Shown in pieces: positions 1 through 11,090 of a stretch of DNA of 64,000 nt. The notes beneath the pieces were generated by a model, which worked only from the letters and a program-made list of their open reading frames with translations, did no database searches and was not told the origin of the DNA. Position 1 is the first letter of the stretch. Each line of letters begins with the position of its first letter. Source of the stretch: Leptobrachium leishanense (Eukaryota > Chordata > Amphibia > Anura > Megophryidae); contig CM019075.1 in NCBI GenBank assembly GCA_009667805.1, positions 15,391,738 through 15,455,737 of the forward strand, written 5' to 3'. The position numbers and the translations under genes were made by a program.

Positions 1-698
1 AAAACATGAGCCGTGACTTCAAGTTTGGTCAGAATAGAACTGCCTTTATTGGGACAAGCACAGATATTTATGTGGACAAACAGGGGTCATTTACATTCAC
101 AAAATCAGAACATCTTCTAAAGGATCTAATCAGACTGAAACATAAATTGAACAAACATTGATTTTCTGGAAAGTGAAATCGAATTACATTAAGTAGACAG
201 TTACAGTAAACACTACTTAACATTTCTTAATGAATTAAGACAATGGGTGATAGTGATTGACAACTAGATTAAAGACAGCAGATTACAACATATTCAAATA
301 TAAACAGGTAACATACACACAGACAGTAGACAGATAGTGAGGCAGTATTCTTGCATAATCCAGATTACACAAACCTAATTACATTATTCTGGTTCAACAC
401 AGAAATAAGATTTAAGATTTAAACCAAATTACAAACAGTATGGCAATGCCCTATGAACATTCTCTGCCATAATTATCCATAGTCTGTGGGCACGAGGCTG
501 GCATCCGCTCTTCTCCAAGGGGCTCACAGTCTATATGTAGTGCAGGCAATGCTGTGAGTGCCCGCGCCAGCCAGTCACTGACATCTGGAACACAAGTCAC
601 TGAAAAGGTGGCGGAGGCCTCCGTCAGAGTGCTGCAATATTATTAAACCAATACCTGATTTAATTATTATTATTATTATTATTTTTTTAATCACTCAG
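1..698. other. Unassigned sequence (probable RFX5 intron)
   Basis: This AT-rich stretch lies upstream of the first recognisable RFX5 exon and so probably belongs to an RFX5 intron. I see no upstream exon of the RFX domain in it. It has a short ATT microsatellite (about 661-682) leading into the acceptor. No transposon family is recognised. Confidence 0.5.
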
Positions 699-815
699 GC
701 GATACTGCGACAACCTGTGCGGACGCCCACTCAGCGTGGCAAATTTTGGGAAGATCATAAGGGAGATTTTCCCTAATATAAAGGCCAGGAGGTTGGGAGG
801 AAGAGGACAGTCCAA
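699..815 (+). CDS. RFX5: RFX5 exon: C-terminal part of RFX DNA-binding domain
   Basis: The acceptor is a T-run followed by CACTCAG at 698. The exon reads RYCDNL...[10 protein letters not shown]...[10 protein letters not shown] and ends with the first two bases of a Lys codon. No GT donor fits. Instead the intron begins with ATATCCTTTT, the U12-type AT-AC donor consensus. The open frame continues past this point to 978, but the protein stops resembling RFX5 immediately after SKY. Confidence 0.9.
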
Positions 816-3800
816 ATATCCTTTTACCTTAATGCAAAGCTTCAGCAACAGACTGGAAATACTTCACAAGGGGCCTCTTAACCTGCGCTCTGGATACCTC
901 AAAATCCTTAATAAAATCCTTAAGCAGGGGGATACGTGCGGAACACCCACTACCTCCAGCCAACACAAACCAGATTAAAGGGGATATTTAGAGAGTACCG
1001 AAATGTCACTGACATTTCGGTGCTCTCCTGTTCGGCGAGTTCGATTTGCCGTCCCTGCGGTGAATTTGGCAGGGTTCTCTATGTTCAGCGAATCGACTCG
1101 CCGAATGCATCTGCAAAACCAGCGCCAAACCTCCTGATTCGAGTCGGAAAACCGCTGAACTAGGCAAAAAATCTCTGAAAAGATCTGAAAAACCACCGAG
1201 CAGACCGAATCAATCTGAAAAAAAGTCAACGACCCACTGAACAGACTGCCGACCAGCCACCAGAATAAGCCGACAAGCTGCCGAACAGGGGTAAAAAAAA
1301 ACACCACAACTTTAAAAAGTTGTTTAAAAAAAACCAAAGAACTAGTAGATGAAAATGCCTGGGAGTTTGGCGAGTCTACAGCTTTTGAATAGCCGAATGG
1401 CCACATAATTGCACTGTACGGGGGAAATTCACTGTCTGGTGCAATTTCGTGGCCTGTTCAGCTCTCTTTTGAATAACCCCTATAGCAGGGCTCAAAATTT
1501 CAAGTCCCAAGCTACTAACCAGGCCATAAGAGTTACTCGCCACCAGTTGCTCCACTTAGTCCCTACCCAGCCCTTAACTCTGCCCCTAAACACACCCCCT
1601 TAAATTATCTTATGAAATTACACTGTTAAAGGGTTTATTTAGAATAAAGTTACAAAAATACCATTAATACCCAGACATCTGACACCAGACGCATGTATAC
1701 CCAGACATCAGACCCCAGATGCATGTATACCCAGACATCAGACCCCAGTGCGAGCAGAGCGAGGAGGCAGGGAAGCTCCTCTCCACACCCCCTGCCAGCG
1801 ACAGAGACAAGCTGGTTTCGGTTAGGCAGCTGTTTCCTGCCACCGTGCTGCCTGGGTAGTCCCACGGTAGCACCGCTGGAATACGCAGCACCATATAATT
1901 TATTGTGCTGCCTGTGTGTGCATTTCCACTCGCCTTCACTTAATTTCTACTCGCCAAATGCGAGTAGGCGAGTGGGAATTTTGAGCCCTGCCCTATAGTC
2001 CATGACAGCAAGTGAAAACGCGCTGCCTGTCTCCCTGGTTATAAGATCCAGTGTTGTGGTTCTGTAGGTCCAGCCGGAGGTCTCCTCCGTCTATTTTAAA
2101 AGCACAGTTTTCCTTTACTTCAACATACATATTGCTACAGTGGCTTGCGGAGGAAGAGCATGGTGAGCATGCCGCCACTACCCAGCCTGGACCTGAAGAT
2201 GACAGAAAGCGTAAGGTTTCCTACAGAATCCATCTTTCCATGGCACAGCCGTTATCCCCGTAAAATCACTTCCTTCATCCTTCTTATCCTGCCTCATCCT
2301 CGCGGTCTATATAGAGGTCTATCATTAGTTTTAAGCCTTGGGTCTTTTTTTTCTTCTCAATTTTGTCCAACCTGCATGTTTTTCATTTATTTTTTTTTGT
2401 TTTTGCCGCCGTCTCTCGATCTTTTATCCTCGTTGACGCGCGTCTGACCGAATTTATTTCTGTTCACAGTCTGAGCTCACCGACCTGGTACAGTCTTACA
2501 ACAACGATGTCATCAATGCGTCCTGCTCGCTGATCTGCGACTGGGCAGAAAAGATCCTGAAGCGCTCCTTTAACAACGTGGTGGAGGTTGCTCAGTTCTT
2601 GATACAGCAGCACATCATTAACCCCCGTAGTGCCAACGCAGAGCTGGTTCTGTCTATGGTCCTCTCAGGTAAACCCTTGAGAAATGATTTGGCATAACCA
2701 ATAATGCCAGCAAGCATCTCCGTTCTGAATATAAATCTCCTTGTAGAGACTGGTCCAGCGTGCCACTTTAAAGTGGATTGTGCACTTTAGTGGTCTCCTA
2801 AACCAGTGTTTCCAGCCCTGTCCCCTGGTAGCACTAACGGGACAGGTTTTAAGGATTACCTTGGAGAAATGCAGACTGAATCCTGCAATCACTGAGCAGC
2901 AAATCATGTCACCTGTGCTGTGCTTCACATATCCTGCAAACCTGGCCTGTCAGCTGGACCTGAGGACCAGGGTTGGAAACACTGCCCCAAACCATACGTC
3001 CAGAATGGTGTTCTCATCATGATACTATGGTCGATGTGACAGCAAGTCTCATTGACAGCATGGCTGTGGTGACGCAGCGCTGCTTGGCAATGATGGTCCT
3101 GACAAGGAGAGGTGTGTTTAAGCCACCAATGACAAGCTGTGTCCGTCTCTCTGGGGACATTTTTTTTGTGACTATCCACAGTAGATCAAAAAAAACGTAA
3201 ATAGTGGTGCACTCAATCCATGTTCGTAAGGCTGCGGTGATTGGATTGCCTGGATGCTCGCTCATCGAGTGTCCAGCCCAGCCCCTGCAGTCACGTGACA
3301 TACTGCTGCTGGCGGAGCTCAGAGAGAGACCACCACTGGGGTTAGGTAAGAGTTTAACCTACACTAAAGGATTCAGGAGCAGTTTAATATTTATCCCCTC
3401 TGACCCCCTCCCAGTTTAACCCTATAGTGGTCCTTTAACACAAACCGCTTGTCATTAGAATCGAGGCTATAATTTTCAGATATTCTGAATGTAATGTAGA
3501 ATTGTCTTGGTTTTAATAAAGACTCGGAGGCGATTGTTAACGTTATTCTTTCTTTGCTCAAAACCTTACAGTAAAGAGAAATAAAATTTTAGAAAACCTT
3601 AGAAAAATGCAGAACAACAGCGTAGTAACAAGGCAACCCCCCCCCCCCAATCCAACGCACCAATACCAGCTCTGTTCCAAGGGTAAAGGGACCGTAAACT
3701 GGTCTTAAACTGTGTTTCCATCAGCATTTTTCTTTGTCATTTATTTTGTAGACAATTCTCAAAGCTATGGTCAGAAAACCCCGAAACCGAATGCGGACAT

Positions 3801-5732
3801 TTCTGGGAACAAGAGGTCAGCCTCCCCAGAGGGTGCAACGGACTCGTCAGCAAAGGTGGGCAACATCTGCTTAAAAGGGACTGTATGAATTCTGGCACCG
3901 AATAGGCAAGCCCTGGAAATCCAAGACCCAAGAGGGGTTGCTGGGTCTTTAGCGGGGTCATGAATTTAGAAACATGCAGAAAAAAAACGTTTTTGTGCAC
4001 TATTCCCTACCAGGGTGGCTGCATCAACCAGAATTCTCCAACCTGCTTCATGTATAAACCATAACAAGATAAACAGGTTGTCATTTGCGCTTACCTCTAT
4101 AGCTCCATGTGAAAGAAAACAGTTTTGGTTTACTTGAATGGCCATTACAGTGTAAGCCCACCCAGCACGGCACATCTGGTCAGGTGGTTCCTAACCTAAT
4201 CCAACCAAAAGCTGCTTTTCTAAGCAACTACATGTCCTCATACTGCTTCTACGCTAAGATGCAAACTGATGGGTTTATATTTACACCCTCACCACAGACA
4301 TTTCCACTTTGGGATTGATAAAAGAAAACCCGGAAAAGGGCAACAGCAACAATCACCTGGCAGGGGTTACAACAAAACCTACATATATGCAGAAAAAAAC
4401 AGCTTCACGCCTATTCATTACCAGGGCGGCTGCGTAGGCCAGAAGTATTGGTTTCATTAGGTTAGGACCCACCTGACCAGAGGTGACGTGGCGGGTGGGC
4501 TTAACACTTTAATGGCCATTCAAGTAAACCAAGACCTCTGTTTTGATTCACATGGAGCTATAGGGATGAGCGCAAATAACAACCTGTTTTCATGATTTTT
4601 AGAAATGTGTCTTTTTGCCACCCCTCCTTATCTCATTGACAGCTGAAGCCTGATGTGTCCCTTTCATTGTAAATTAAACTCAGTCTCGGTCGCCCTTGTT
4701 TTGTGCACCCGGTCCCCTCTAGTGCCTTTAATAGAGGTTTGTCAATGTTCTCTTCTATCCTTTCATTGATTAGACGAAGAAGCTCACTGGTCCTCTTCCG
4801 GGAAGCCCCCACAGGTGAAGAAGCGCCCCCCTGAAACACAGAAGGTGGCGAGCAGTCCCCAGGTGGATGCTCTAATGGCTCGTCTGCCAATCCTGTTGCC
4901 CCGTATGCCACCGGATGACAAAGTTTTGAATGCCATCCCTCCCATCAGAATCAACCCTCCTGTCCTGGCTCCGAATATACTCTCGGCACCGTTGAACCCC
5001 CTACCTTTTACGGCAGTTCCCTCAGGGGTGCCGCTGACTGTGACTGCAGGAATGAACGGGACGGGGCTGGTGTCTCAGCCTGTGGCGCCGTCTGTCATCA
5101 GCATGATTCTTCCGGAGCGACTGAGCTTGGAATCGCACTCCCTCAAAAACATGACTCAGAACGGCAGCATGAAAGACCTGGCAAGCGGAGGAGACAGCAG
5201 AATGATGAAACGCCAATCTGTGGCCATCTCTGCGGCCGGCAGCGAAGCACCCTCGAAAAGAAAGCGAGGACGCCCCAGAAAAGTGGATGTCGTCTCTAAA
5301 CCTTCAATCCAGGCAACCTCAAGGACAGACTGTGCGACTGGGGAGGACACTAACTGCGCTCAGACTAAGGACATTCATAAAGATCCTGCCTGCCCTTCAG
5401 TGTCACTGTCTACCACGGCAGATCCCGCCACGCAGGAAAAGCTAATCGAGCAAGCGTGCATCGAGGCTCCGGAAGAGCTGATGGGTAAAACTGACGTACA
5501 GGAGACCCCGGACACCCTCGGATCCACAGACAAACCGGAAACGCAGTCCACGGGAGACTCTAGGAATACTGCAGACACGGCCCCCATTCAAGTGAGCGTA
5601 ATCCAAGATGGCAGAGTGGCGCAATGGACTGTCAAGAGAGGGTCGAATGAAATAAAGCCAAATGTATCACAGGAAGTGCCGGGATCAGGAAGTGGGGACT
5701 TAAACAAGGACAGCGAAGCAGCCCAGGCCTGA
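699..5732 (+). CDS. RFX5: RFX5, 3' portion of gene (five exons, 5' end outside window)
   Basis: RFX5 is the DNA-binding subunit of the nuclear RFX complex (with RFXAP and RFXANK), which binds the X box of MHC class II promoters. Coding exons are 699-815, 2129-2210, 2470-2668, 3752-3855 and 4815-5732, and reading phase is kept through all four introns. Together they encode about 473 residues. Recognisable parts, in order, are the end of the winged-helix RFX domain ([22 protein letters not shown]), the segment after it ([12 protein letters not shown]), a conserved helical block ([12 protein letters not shown]), a proline-rich stretch ([12 protein letters not shown]) and an AT-hook-like motif (KRKRGRPRK) at 5256-5282. 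The identification is from remembered similarity to human RFX5, including the order of blocks. The N-terminal oligomerisation region and first part of the DNA-binding domain lie to the left of the window. PI4KB follows in the same orientation, as I recall for human 1q21. Confidence 0.9.
978..1480. mobile_element. Possible MITE inside the RFX5 AT-AC intron
   Basis: Short inverted termini are visible: GGGGATATTTAGAGAG near 978 and its approximate complement CTCTCTTTTGAATAACCCC near 1462-1480. The interior contains repeated GCCGAA/TTCGGC words that recur near 7280, 9300-9480 and 9830-10020, so this is probably one dispersed family. No coding capacity is seen. Confidence 0.45.
1486..1990. mobile_element. 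hAT-type non-autonomous element with internal VNTR (copy 1)
   Basis: The element is 505 bp with terminal inverted repeats CAGGGCTCAAAATTTC and GAATTTTGAGCCCTG. It is flanked by a perfect 8-bp target duplication, CCCTATAG (1478-1485 and 1991-1998), diagnostic of hAT transposition. Inside are about three diverged copies of a 30-bp unit (about 1671-1748). A second copy of the same element at 36986-37970 carries a much larger array. Confidence 0.85.
2129..2210 (+). CDS. RFX5: RFX5 exon following the AT-AC intron
   Basis: This 82-bp exon completes the Lys codon, then reads [18 protein letters not shown] and SLDLK. That matches the end of the RFX domain and the linker remembered from human RFX5. 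The donor is GTAAGG at 2211. The start at 2129 is set by the U12-type acceptor. Starting at the nearby CTACAG instead would lose the conserved YCYSG residues. Confidence 0.88.
2470..2668 (+). CDS. RFX5: RFX5 exon: conserved helical segment
   Basis: The exon runs from acceptor TTCACAG to donor GTAAAC and encodes 66 residues plus one base. It includes [24 protein letters not shown] and [10 protein letters not shown], a block that human RFX5 shares after its DNA-binding domain. Confidence 0.9.
2804..2984. mobile_element. hAT-type MITE
   Basis: The element is 181 bp with termini CAGTGTTTCCAGCCCTG and CAGGGTTGGAAACACTG. The flanking 8-mers TCCTAAAC and CCCCAAAC match at 6 of 8 positions. It belongs to the same family as the MITE inserted in the DIRS recombinase at 15927-16110. 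It sits in an RFX5 intron. Confidence 0.75.
3515..3560. mobile_element. DIRS terminal-repeat remnant
   Basis: The words GACTCGGAGGCGA and a nearby GTTAAC match the terminal repeat of the DIRS element at 11095. Only a short fragment remains, within an RFX5 intron. Confidence 0.4.
3752..3855 (+). CDS. RFX5: RFX5 exon: short charged linker
   Basis: This 104-bp exon runs between acceptor TTTTGTAG and donor GTGGGC. It encodes a hydrophilic linker ([21 protein letters not shown]) and returns the frame to phase 0. Assignment rests on phase and position, because this linker is poorly conserved. Confidence 0.75.
4075..4600. mobile_element. Foldback (long-inverted-repeat) element
   Basis: The arms at about 4075-4200 and 4458-4600 are imperfect reverse complements for roughly 130 bp, sharing CTATAGCTCCATGTGA and GGTTTACTTGAATGGCCATT. 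The element lies in the last RFX5 intron. A related foldback copy with similar terminal words is at 51385-51692. Confidence 0.7.
4815..5732 (+). CDS. RFX5: RFX5 terminal exon: proline-rich region, AT-hook, stop
   Basis: The acceptor CCCACAG at 4814 precedes VKKRPP. The exon encodes 305 residues then TGA. It includes [12 protein letters not shown], the [13 protein letters not shown] block, [12 protein letters not shown] and the basic KRKRGRPRK motif about half way along. The tail is acidic and Ser/Thr-rich and low in conservation. The first base is a splice junction, so the GTG there is not a start codon. Confidence 0.9.
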   Translation: MKKRPPETQKVASSPQVDALMARLPILLPRMPPDDKVLNAIPPIRINPPVLAPNILSAPLNPLPFTAVPSGVPLTVTAGMNGTGLVSQPVAPSVISMILPERLSLESHSLKNMTQNGSMKDLASGGDSRMMKRQSVAISAAGSEAPSKRKRGRPRKVDVVSKPSIQATSRTDCATGEDTNCAQTKDIHKDPACPSVSLSTTADPATQEKLIEQACIEAPEELMGKTDVQETPDTLGSTDKPETQSTGDSRNTADTAPIQVSVIQDGRVAQWTVKRGSNEIKPNVSQEVPGSGSGDLNKDSEAAQA

Positions 5733-6066
5733 GATACACTGACCTCTTTGTCTCTCTCGGGCCCCTGGGTTCAGCTCTCAAAAGGTTTTCCATAAAGTAT
5801 CTGAGAAAGGGAGATACGTACGATCGTGCATGGCAGAAGGCAGGGGTAACGGCCCTTTAAAAACCCGCACCGGGACCCTGCAGCGGGGCACGTGGGAAAA
5901 CAGCCATATACATATTCACAGACTCCTTCTACCTGCTTGCTGGGATATCCACGGCAGCCTATGTGTGTGTCAGGCGGAGGGGATCCGGCAAACCCCACCG
6001 TAACATTACGCTTCGTTTTAATATATAGACTCGCGTCCGTGGAATAAAGTGAATGTTTGTTATTTA
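5733..6066 (+). other. RFX5: RFX5 3' UTR with poly(A) signal
   Basis: The untranslated tail follows the stop. AATAAA at 6043-6048 is followed by a T/GT-rich stretch, so cleavage near 6065 is likely. This is inferred from the signal only. Confidence 0.6.
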
Positions 6067-7395
6067 ATTGACCTGTAAAATATAACACTTCAGTTCACGA
6101 GTGTAAAGTGCGAGGCCCAGGTCTCTGTGTTCTAGTCAGAGCGATAACGAATCGATAACCTAATAAAATAACGGTCCAGCACTCCGTCCGACTGACACGT
6201 TCCTACCTTATCCAGGTGTCGCCTCAGCCATATCGGTGAAAGCGGGCACCAGCCTGCTTCTTCAAGTGCCCCTAGGCCAACGTGTCGGTGACGATCAGAT
6301 ATTGCCTGTCGAGATGGTGATTCTGATGATCTGCGCATGCGCGGGTGTGACGTGACGACCAGCTGCTTGCCAGAACACTCCTACACATGCGCAGATTGTC
6401 GGAGGCATTATCTGACCATCGGCAGTATTCGATGGAACACCGGCTCTACACTGTACTGTGTGTTGAACTTGTATTTGTTGTTCTGCCTCCCATTGTACAG
6501 CGCTATGGAACTTGTTAGCGCTTTATAAAAACTTGTAACTGTAACATGTGGGTGCTGGTGCTGCCTGTCAGTTTCACGAGTGCCAACATGAGATGACTGT
6601 AGGTAAGTGACAGCCAGAGTTGTAGTTCAGCTGCCCCAGTCTGACCGAATCGCTGGGTAGAGTGAAGGAATTCTCTCCACCCAACCCAGCGTCGCCAGAA
6701 GCCGGGATTTCTTAATTTCCCAGCTGCAGGTCACCAGATCAGTTACTAGTGATGTCACACAGAGAGCTGCCGGCGTCCCCCCCTGAGACCAGTCGCAGAG
6801 AAGCAGCCGACGAATCGGATCTGTGCAGGCGCGGTGTAACTTGCGCGCGAGTCCCGTAGCGCTGTACAGTTTGCGATTCTTACGCTGCGCAAGTTGCATA
6901 GGAGCAGAAATTACACAAAAGCTTCAGAGACTTCCAGCTTGGGGAGACACCTGAGCCGAAGTGATGGAGCTGTGCGCGGCGAGGGACAAGAGGCGAGTAA
7001 AATCACCGAAAAATAGAAAGAAACAATTAATTGGACACAGGCTGCCGGCAGCATTTGCCCAATCATTTATTGTCCATGAAAAGATCTGTTTTTAAATGGA
7101 CTGTCCCTTTAAATCAGGGCTGTCAAACTTTGGGCCATCGGGTGTTTCTGAACTACAACTCCCATGATTCCCAGACCATTTATTATAGCCAAAGGATTTG
7201 ATCAATAGTAGGCCGTCAGAATCTGGGTGGGGGGAGCAGAGTTTGAGATGCCGGGTTTAAAGGGACATTTTTTAAGGATTATTCAATATGCGCCGAATTT
7301 GCCAACCAATTTCCCCATATGGTGCAATTTCGCAGCAGTTCGTCTGGGTTTGGGTCAAAATCCCTACAACCAGGTTCCCTAATGCCAAAATCCCG
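6067..7395. other. Intergenic sequence with MITE fragments
   Basis: No gene is recognised. A hAT-like MITE of the family with termini around CAGGGCTGTCAAACTT lies at about 7117-7256. It contains the word ACAACTCCCATGAT, shared with many MITEs in this window. The word CAGCGCTATGGAACTTGTTAG near 6498 resembles the tail of another dispersed repeat also seen at 45098-45209. Confidence 0.45.
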
Positions 7396-8952
7396 ACGGC
7401 CAACTACCCTACACAGACAACTCCCTGACGGCCAACTTCCCTACACAGACAACTCCCTGACGGCCAACTTCCCTACACAGACCACTCCCTGACGGCCAAC
7501 TTCCCTACATGGCCAACTTCCCTACACGGCCAACTTCCCTACACGGCCAACTTCCCTACACATACAACTCCCTGACGGCCAACTTCCCTACACAGACAAC
7601 TCCCTGGCGGCCAACTTCCCTACACAGATCACTCCCTGACGGCCAACTTCCCTACACAGATCACTCCCTAACGGCCAACTTCCCTACATGGCCAACTTCC
7701 CTACATGGCCAACTTCCCTACATGGCCAACTTCCCTACACAGCCAACTTCCCTACACAGACAACTCCCTGACGGCCAACTTCCCTACACAGACCACTCCC
7801 TGACGGCCAACTTCCCTACATGGCCAACTTCCCTACACATACAACTCCCTGACGGCCAACTTCCCTACACAGACAACTCCCTGGCGGCCAACTTCCCTAC
7901 ACAGATCACTCCCTGACGGCCAACTTCCCTACATGGCCAACTTCCCTACATGGCCAACTTCCCTACACAGCCAACTTCCCTACACAGCCAACTTCCCTAC
8001 ACAGACAACTCCCTGACGGCCAACTTCCCTACACAGACCACTCCCTACATGGCCAACTTCCCTACATGGCCAACTTCCCTACACAGCCAACTTCCCTACA
8101 CAGCCAACTTCCCTACACAGACAACTCCCCTACACAGACAACTCCCTGACGGCCAACTTCCCTACACGGCCAACTTCCCTACACGGCCAACTTCCCTACA
8201 CAGCCAACTTCCCTACACAGCCAACTTCCCTACACAGCCAACTTCCCTACACAGACAACTTCCCTACACAGACAACTCCCTGACAGCCAACTTCCCTACA
8301 TGGCCAACTTCCCTTCATGGCCAATTTCCCTACACAGACAACTCCCTGACGGCCAACTTCCCTACACAGCCAACTTCCCTACACAGACAACTCCCTGACG
8401 GCCAACTTCCCTACACAGACCACTCCCTGACGGCCAACTTCCCTACATGGCCAACTTCCCTACATGGCCAACTTCCCTACATGGCCAACTTCCCTACACG
8501 GCCAACTTCCCTACACATACAACTCCCTGACGGCCAACTTCCCTACACAGATCACTCCCTGACGGCCAACTTCCCTACACAGATCACTCCCTGACGGCCA
8601 ACTTCCCTACACAGATCACTCCCTGACGGCCAACTTCCCTACATGGCCAACTTCCCTACACAGGCAACTCCCTGACGGCCAACTTCCCTACACAGACAAC
8701 TCCCTGACGGCCAACTTCCCTACACAGACAACTCCCTGACGGCCAACTTCCCTACACAGACCACTCCCTGACGGCCAACTTCCCTACATGGCCAACTTCC
8801 CTACATGGCCAACTTCCCTACACAGCCAACTTCCCTACACAGACAACTCCTTGACGGCCAACTTCCCTACACAGACAACTCCCTGACGGCCAACTTCCCT
8901 ACACAGACAACTCCCTGACGGCCAACTTCCCTACACAGACCACTCCCTGACG
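7396..8952. repeat. Tandem array of short GGCCAACTTCCCTACA units
   Basis: About 1.55 kb is built from two interleaved modules: GGCCAACTTCCCTACA(C/T) of about 18 bp and CAGACAACTCCCTGAC of about 16 bp. They occur in variable order. Long open frames across it come from the absence of stop codons in the unit. Confidence 0.9.
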
Positions 8953-8984
8953 GGCAACTTTCAGACATCCAAAATCCCAGCGGC

Positions 8985-9172
8985 TTACCCGAACCCTACT
9001 CCCTAACCCCCCTAAACCTAACCCTAAGCTCCTAAACCTAACCCCCCAAATCTATCCCTAACCCCCTAAATCTATCCCTAACCCCCTATATCTAGCCCTA
9101 ACCCCCCTAAACCTAGCCCTAACCCCCCTAAACCTAACCCCCCTAAACCTAGCCCTAACCCCCCCTAAAGCC
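8985..9172. repeat. Degenerate telomere-like CCCTAA-rich stretch
   Basis: Variants of CCCTAA and CCTAAACC recur throughout (for example CCTAACCCTAAGCTCCTAAA). Perfect (CCCTAA)n runs are absent, so this is an interstitial, decayed or convergent array. Confidence 0.6.
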
Positions 9173-9289
9173 GCTGGGATTATGGATGTCTGGAAGTTGG
9201 GCTTGTAGGGAAGTTGGGATGTCCGGCACTTGTCCTGTCTGGAAGTTGGCCGTTGGGATGTTGGCATTAGGGAACCTGGCTGTAGGGAT

Positions 9290-11090
9290 TTTGTCCGGCA
9301 CCCAGTTCGTCTATTCAGAGAGCTGGCAATTTGCCAAATACTGGTGAATTGAAGGCGATATACGGTGCCATTCGCCGCAATTTGGCAACCTTTGGCGGCA
9401 GAGAAATTCCCCCATAAATAAGTAAAGTTTCATCTATTTAGAGAACGCCGAAGTGTCGGTGAAATGCCCTGATTTTCGGTGATTCAGTTCGACAGGTGTA
9501 AATAGGTGAATCCTGTAGGATACAATGTAAAATATTATGGTTTAAATGCAATTTTTTTTATTCAACAGTTTATTCTTTTCATCTTCAGCAAACCGTCTTT
9601 TTATTTATTGATTATTTTATTTTTTGTAATTGTGTTTTGTTTTTGTTTTTTTGCGAATTTTTTGTTTCCCAACTTTGTGGTTTTTTTTTTTTTTAAAGCT
9701 ATTTTTTTAAAACTCTAACAGAACGTTTAATTATTTTTTATAGGACCTTTTTTATTATTTCCACACATTTTCATGCATTTTTATTGTTTTAAACACTTTT
9801 TAAAGAATGGCAGAGTTACGTCTTTTTTATTTACTGCAATTCGGCGGCTTTCAGCGCTCAGTTCGGCGGGCTGATGGGAGTTTGGCGGCTCCACGTTCGG
9901 CGCATTTCGGGGATCCTATGTAGGGTGAATAGTGAATTCACGCCCGGTTTGGCAAACTGGAATTACCAAAGTGCGCCGAAGGAGAGGGTACGGAAATTCC
10001 AGTACTTTCCGAATCACCCTATTAGTGTTTGATTGTCAGTTTAAATATACAGGGGTTCCCATAGGTTTTAATGTAATAAATTGATTTTCAGACCCTTTTA
10101 TTCTTTAGAAAAAAAATTTAAAGACTTTTTAAAAAAAAAAAAAACGTTTTTAAATGATTTTTTTTACAGACATTATTTTTTTTAAAGGACTTTTTTCATT
10201 ATTTACACACATTTTTATTAATTTTACCTCCTTGAGACTTCACCCCCCCCCCACTCCAGTACAATTTGGCGAGGCAATTTTGGCGCAATTCGGCACTTAT
10301 TGCCAACATCCGATAACTGCTTCGGCGACTCCGCTTTCGGCAAAATACAGAGAAAATTCGATAAATTGTGAATGCACCGAATCCTTGACGAACTGGCATT
10401 GCCGTAATCGTGTTCAATTACGGTGCTTTGTGACAAGACCCCATAGTCTGCTACTACTGTGCCATTATTCTCCTCAAATTAATGTCGTTTTAAACGCCAG
10501 AGCAGGGGTCGGCAGCCTTGGTCCTCCAGGTGATTTCAAACTACATCTCCCATGATGCTCAGCTATTTATATGGTTGGCAGCACTCTACATGGGAAATGT
10601 AGTTCTTGAACATCCTTAGGGCTGAGGTGGTTGATCCCTGGGTGTGGGCTCCCTCATCTCTTGCTGGCCCTGGGCACTGTGATAGACTTTCAAGAGTTTC
10701 CCTCCTCCTTGAAGGCTCTCAATAAGCCGCAGATTGACAGCCTTCCCAGGATTGGGGGTCTCGGTAGGGAAAATGATGCCGAAGGTCGCTTTGTTAAACC
10801 TGCCGACTGATGCCTCTCTGCGCGGAAGCATTGAATGGCAGCTGACAGGCAGTGCGGTCACCTGTACCTTCTGCGTCGATCGTGGCGGGGTCAGCATCGA
10901 GGCTGCCTCTGGAAACGAGAGGCTGGGTGATTGCGAGACGGGGTAAAAGGTGAGTTTACACACTGCGGGCAAAAAGAAACGGGTGGGAAAGAAAAAAAGC
11001 ACGGAGAGGGCATCAGCAGAGGTTAACAAACCCCCTCTACCCCATCCTGTTTCTTGTCTTGTGTGTCCACTTAAATGTTTGTAAAGACGG
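9290..11090. other. Intergenic AT-rich and MITE-derived sequence
   Basis: Poly-T/A-rich blocks lie at about 9540-9830 and 10080-10215. GCCGAA-rich MITE-like pieces flank them. A hAT-type MITE of the CTACATCTCCCATGATGCTC family spans about 10505-10645. No gene is recognised. Confidence 0.45.

Larger units (their letters stand above)
816..2128 (+). other. RFX5: Candidate U12-type AT-AC intron of RFX5
   Basis: The donor is ATATCCTTTT at 816-825, a perfect match to the minor-spliceosome consensus. The branch-site-like TTTTCCTTTACTTC lies at 2108-2121 with the expected branch A at 2117. The intron ends with AC at 2127-2128, about 11 bases after the branch A. Joining 815 to 2129 restores GRGQ-SKY-CYSG in frame and the next exon ends in phase 0, matching the one after it. 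Two transposable elements sit inside (about 978-1480 and 1486-1990). Confidence 0.85.

Noticed and set aside
736..978. RFX-domain frame read through to 978 as a complete exon
   Set aside because: RFX5 similarity ends exactly at the AT-AC donor (815/816) and resumes at 2129. The extension has no conservation that I recognise.
4633..4911. Minus-strand frame overlapping the last RFX5 exon
   Set aside because: It is a shadow of the + strand coding exon and its intron, with no independent support.
6963..7095. Short frame starting MELCAARDKRR in GC-rich context
   Set aside because: It is only about 40 codons, with no recognised similarity and no donor in a convincing position. Possible promoter-like sequence was not strong enough to list.
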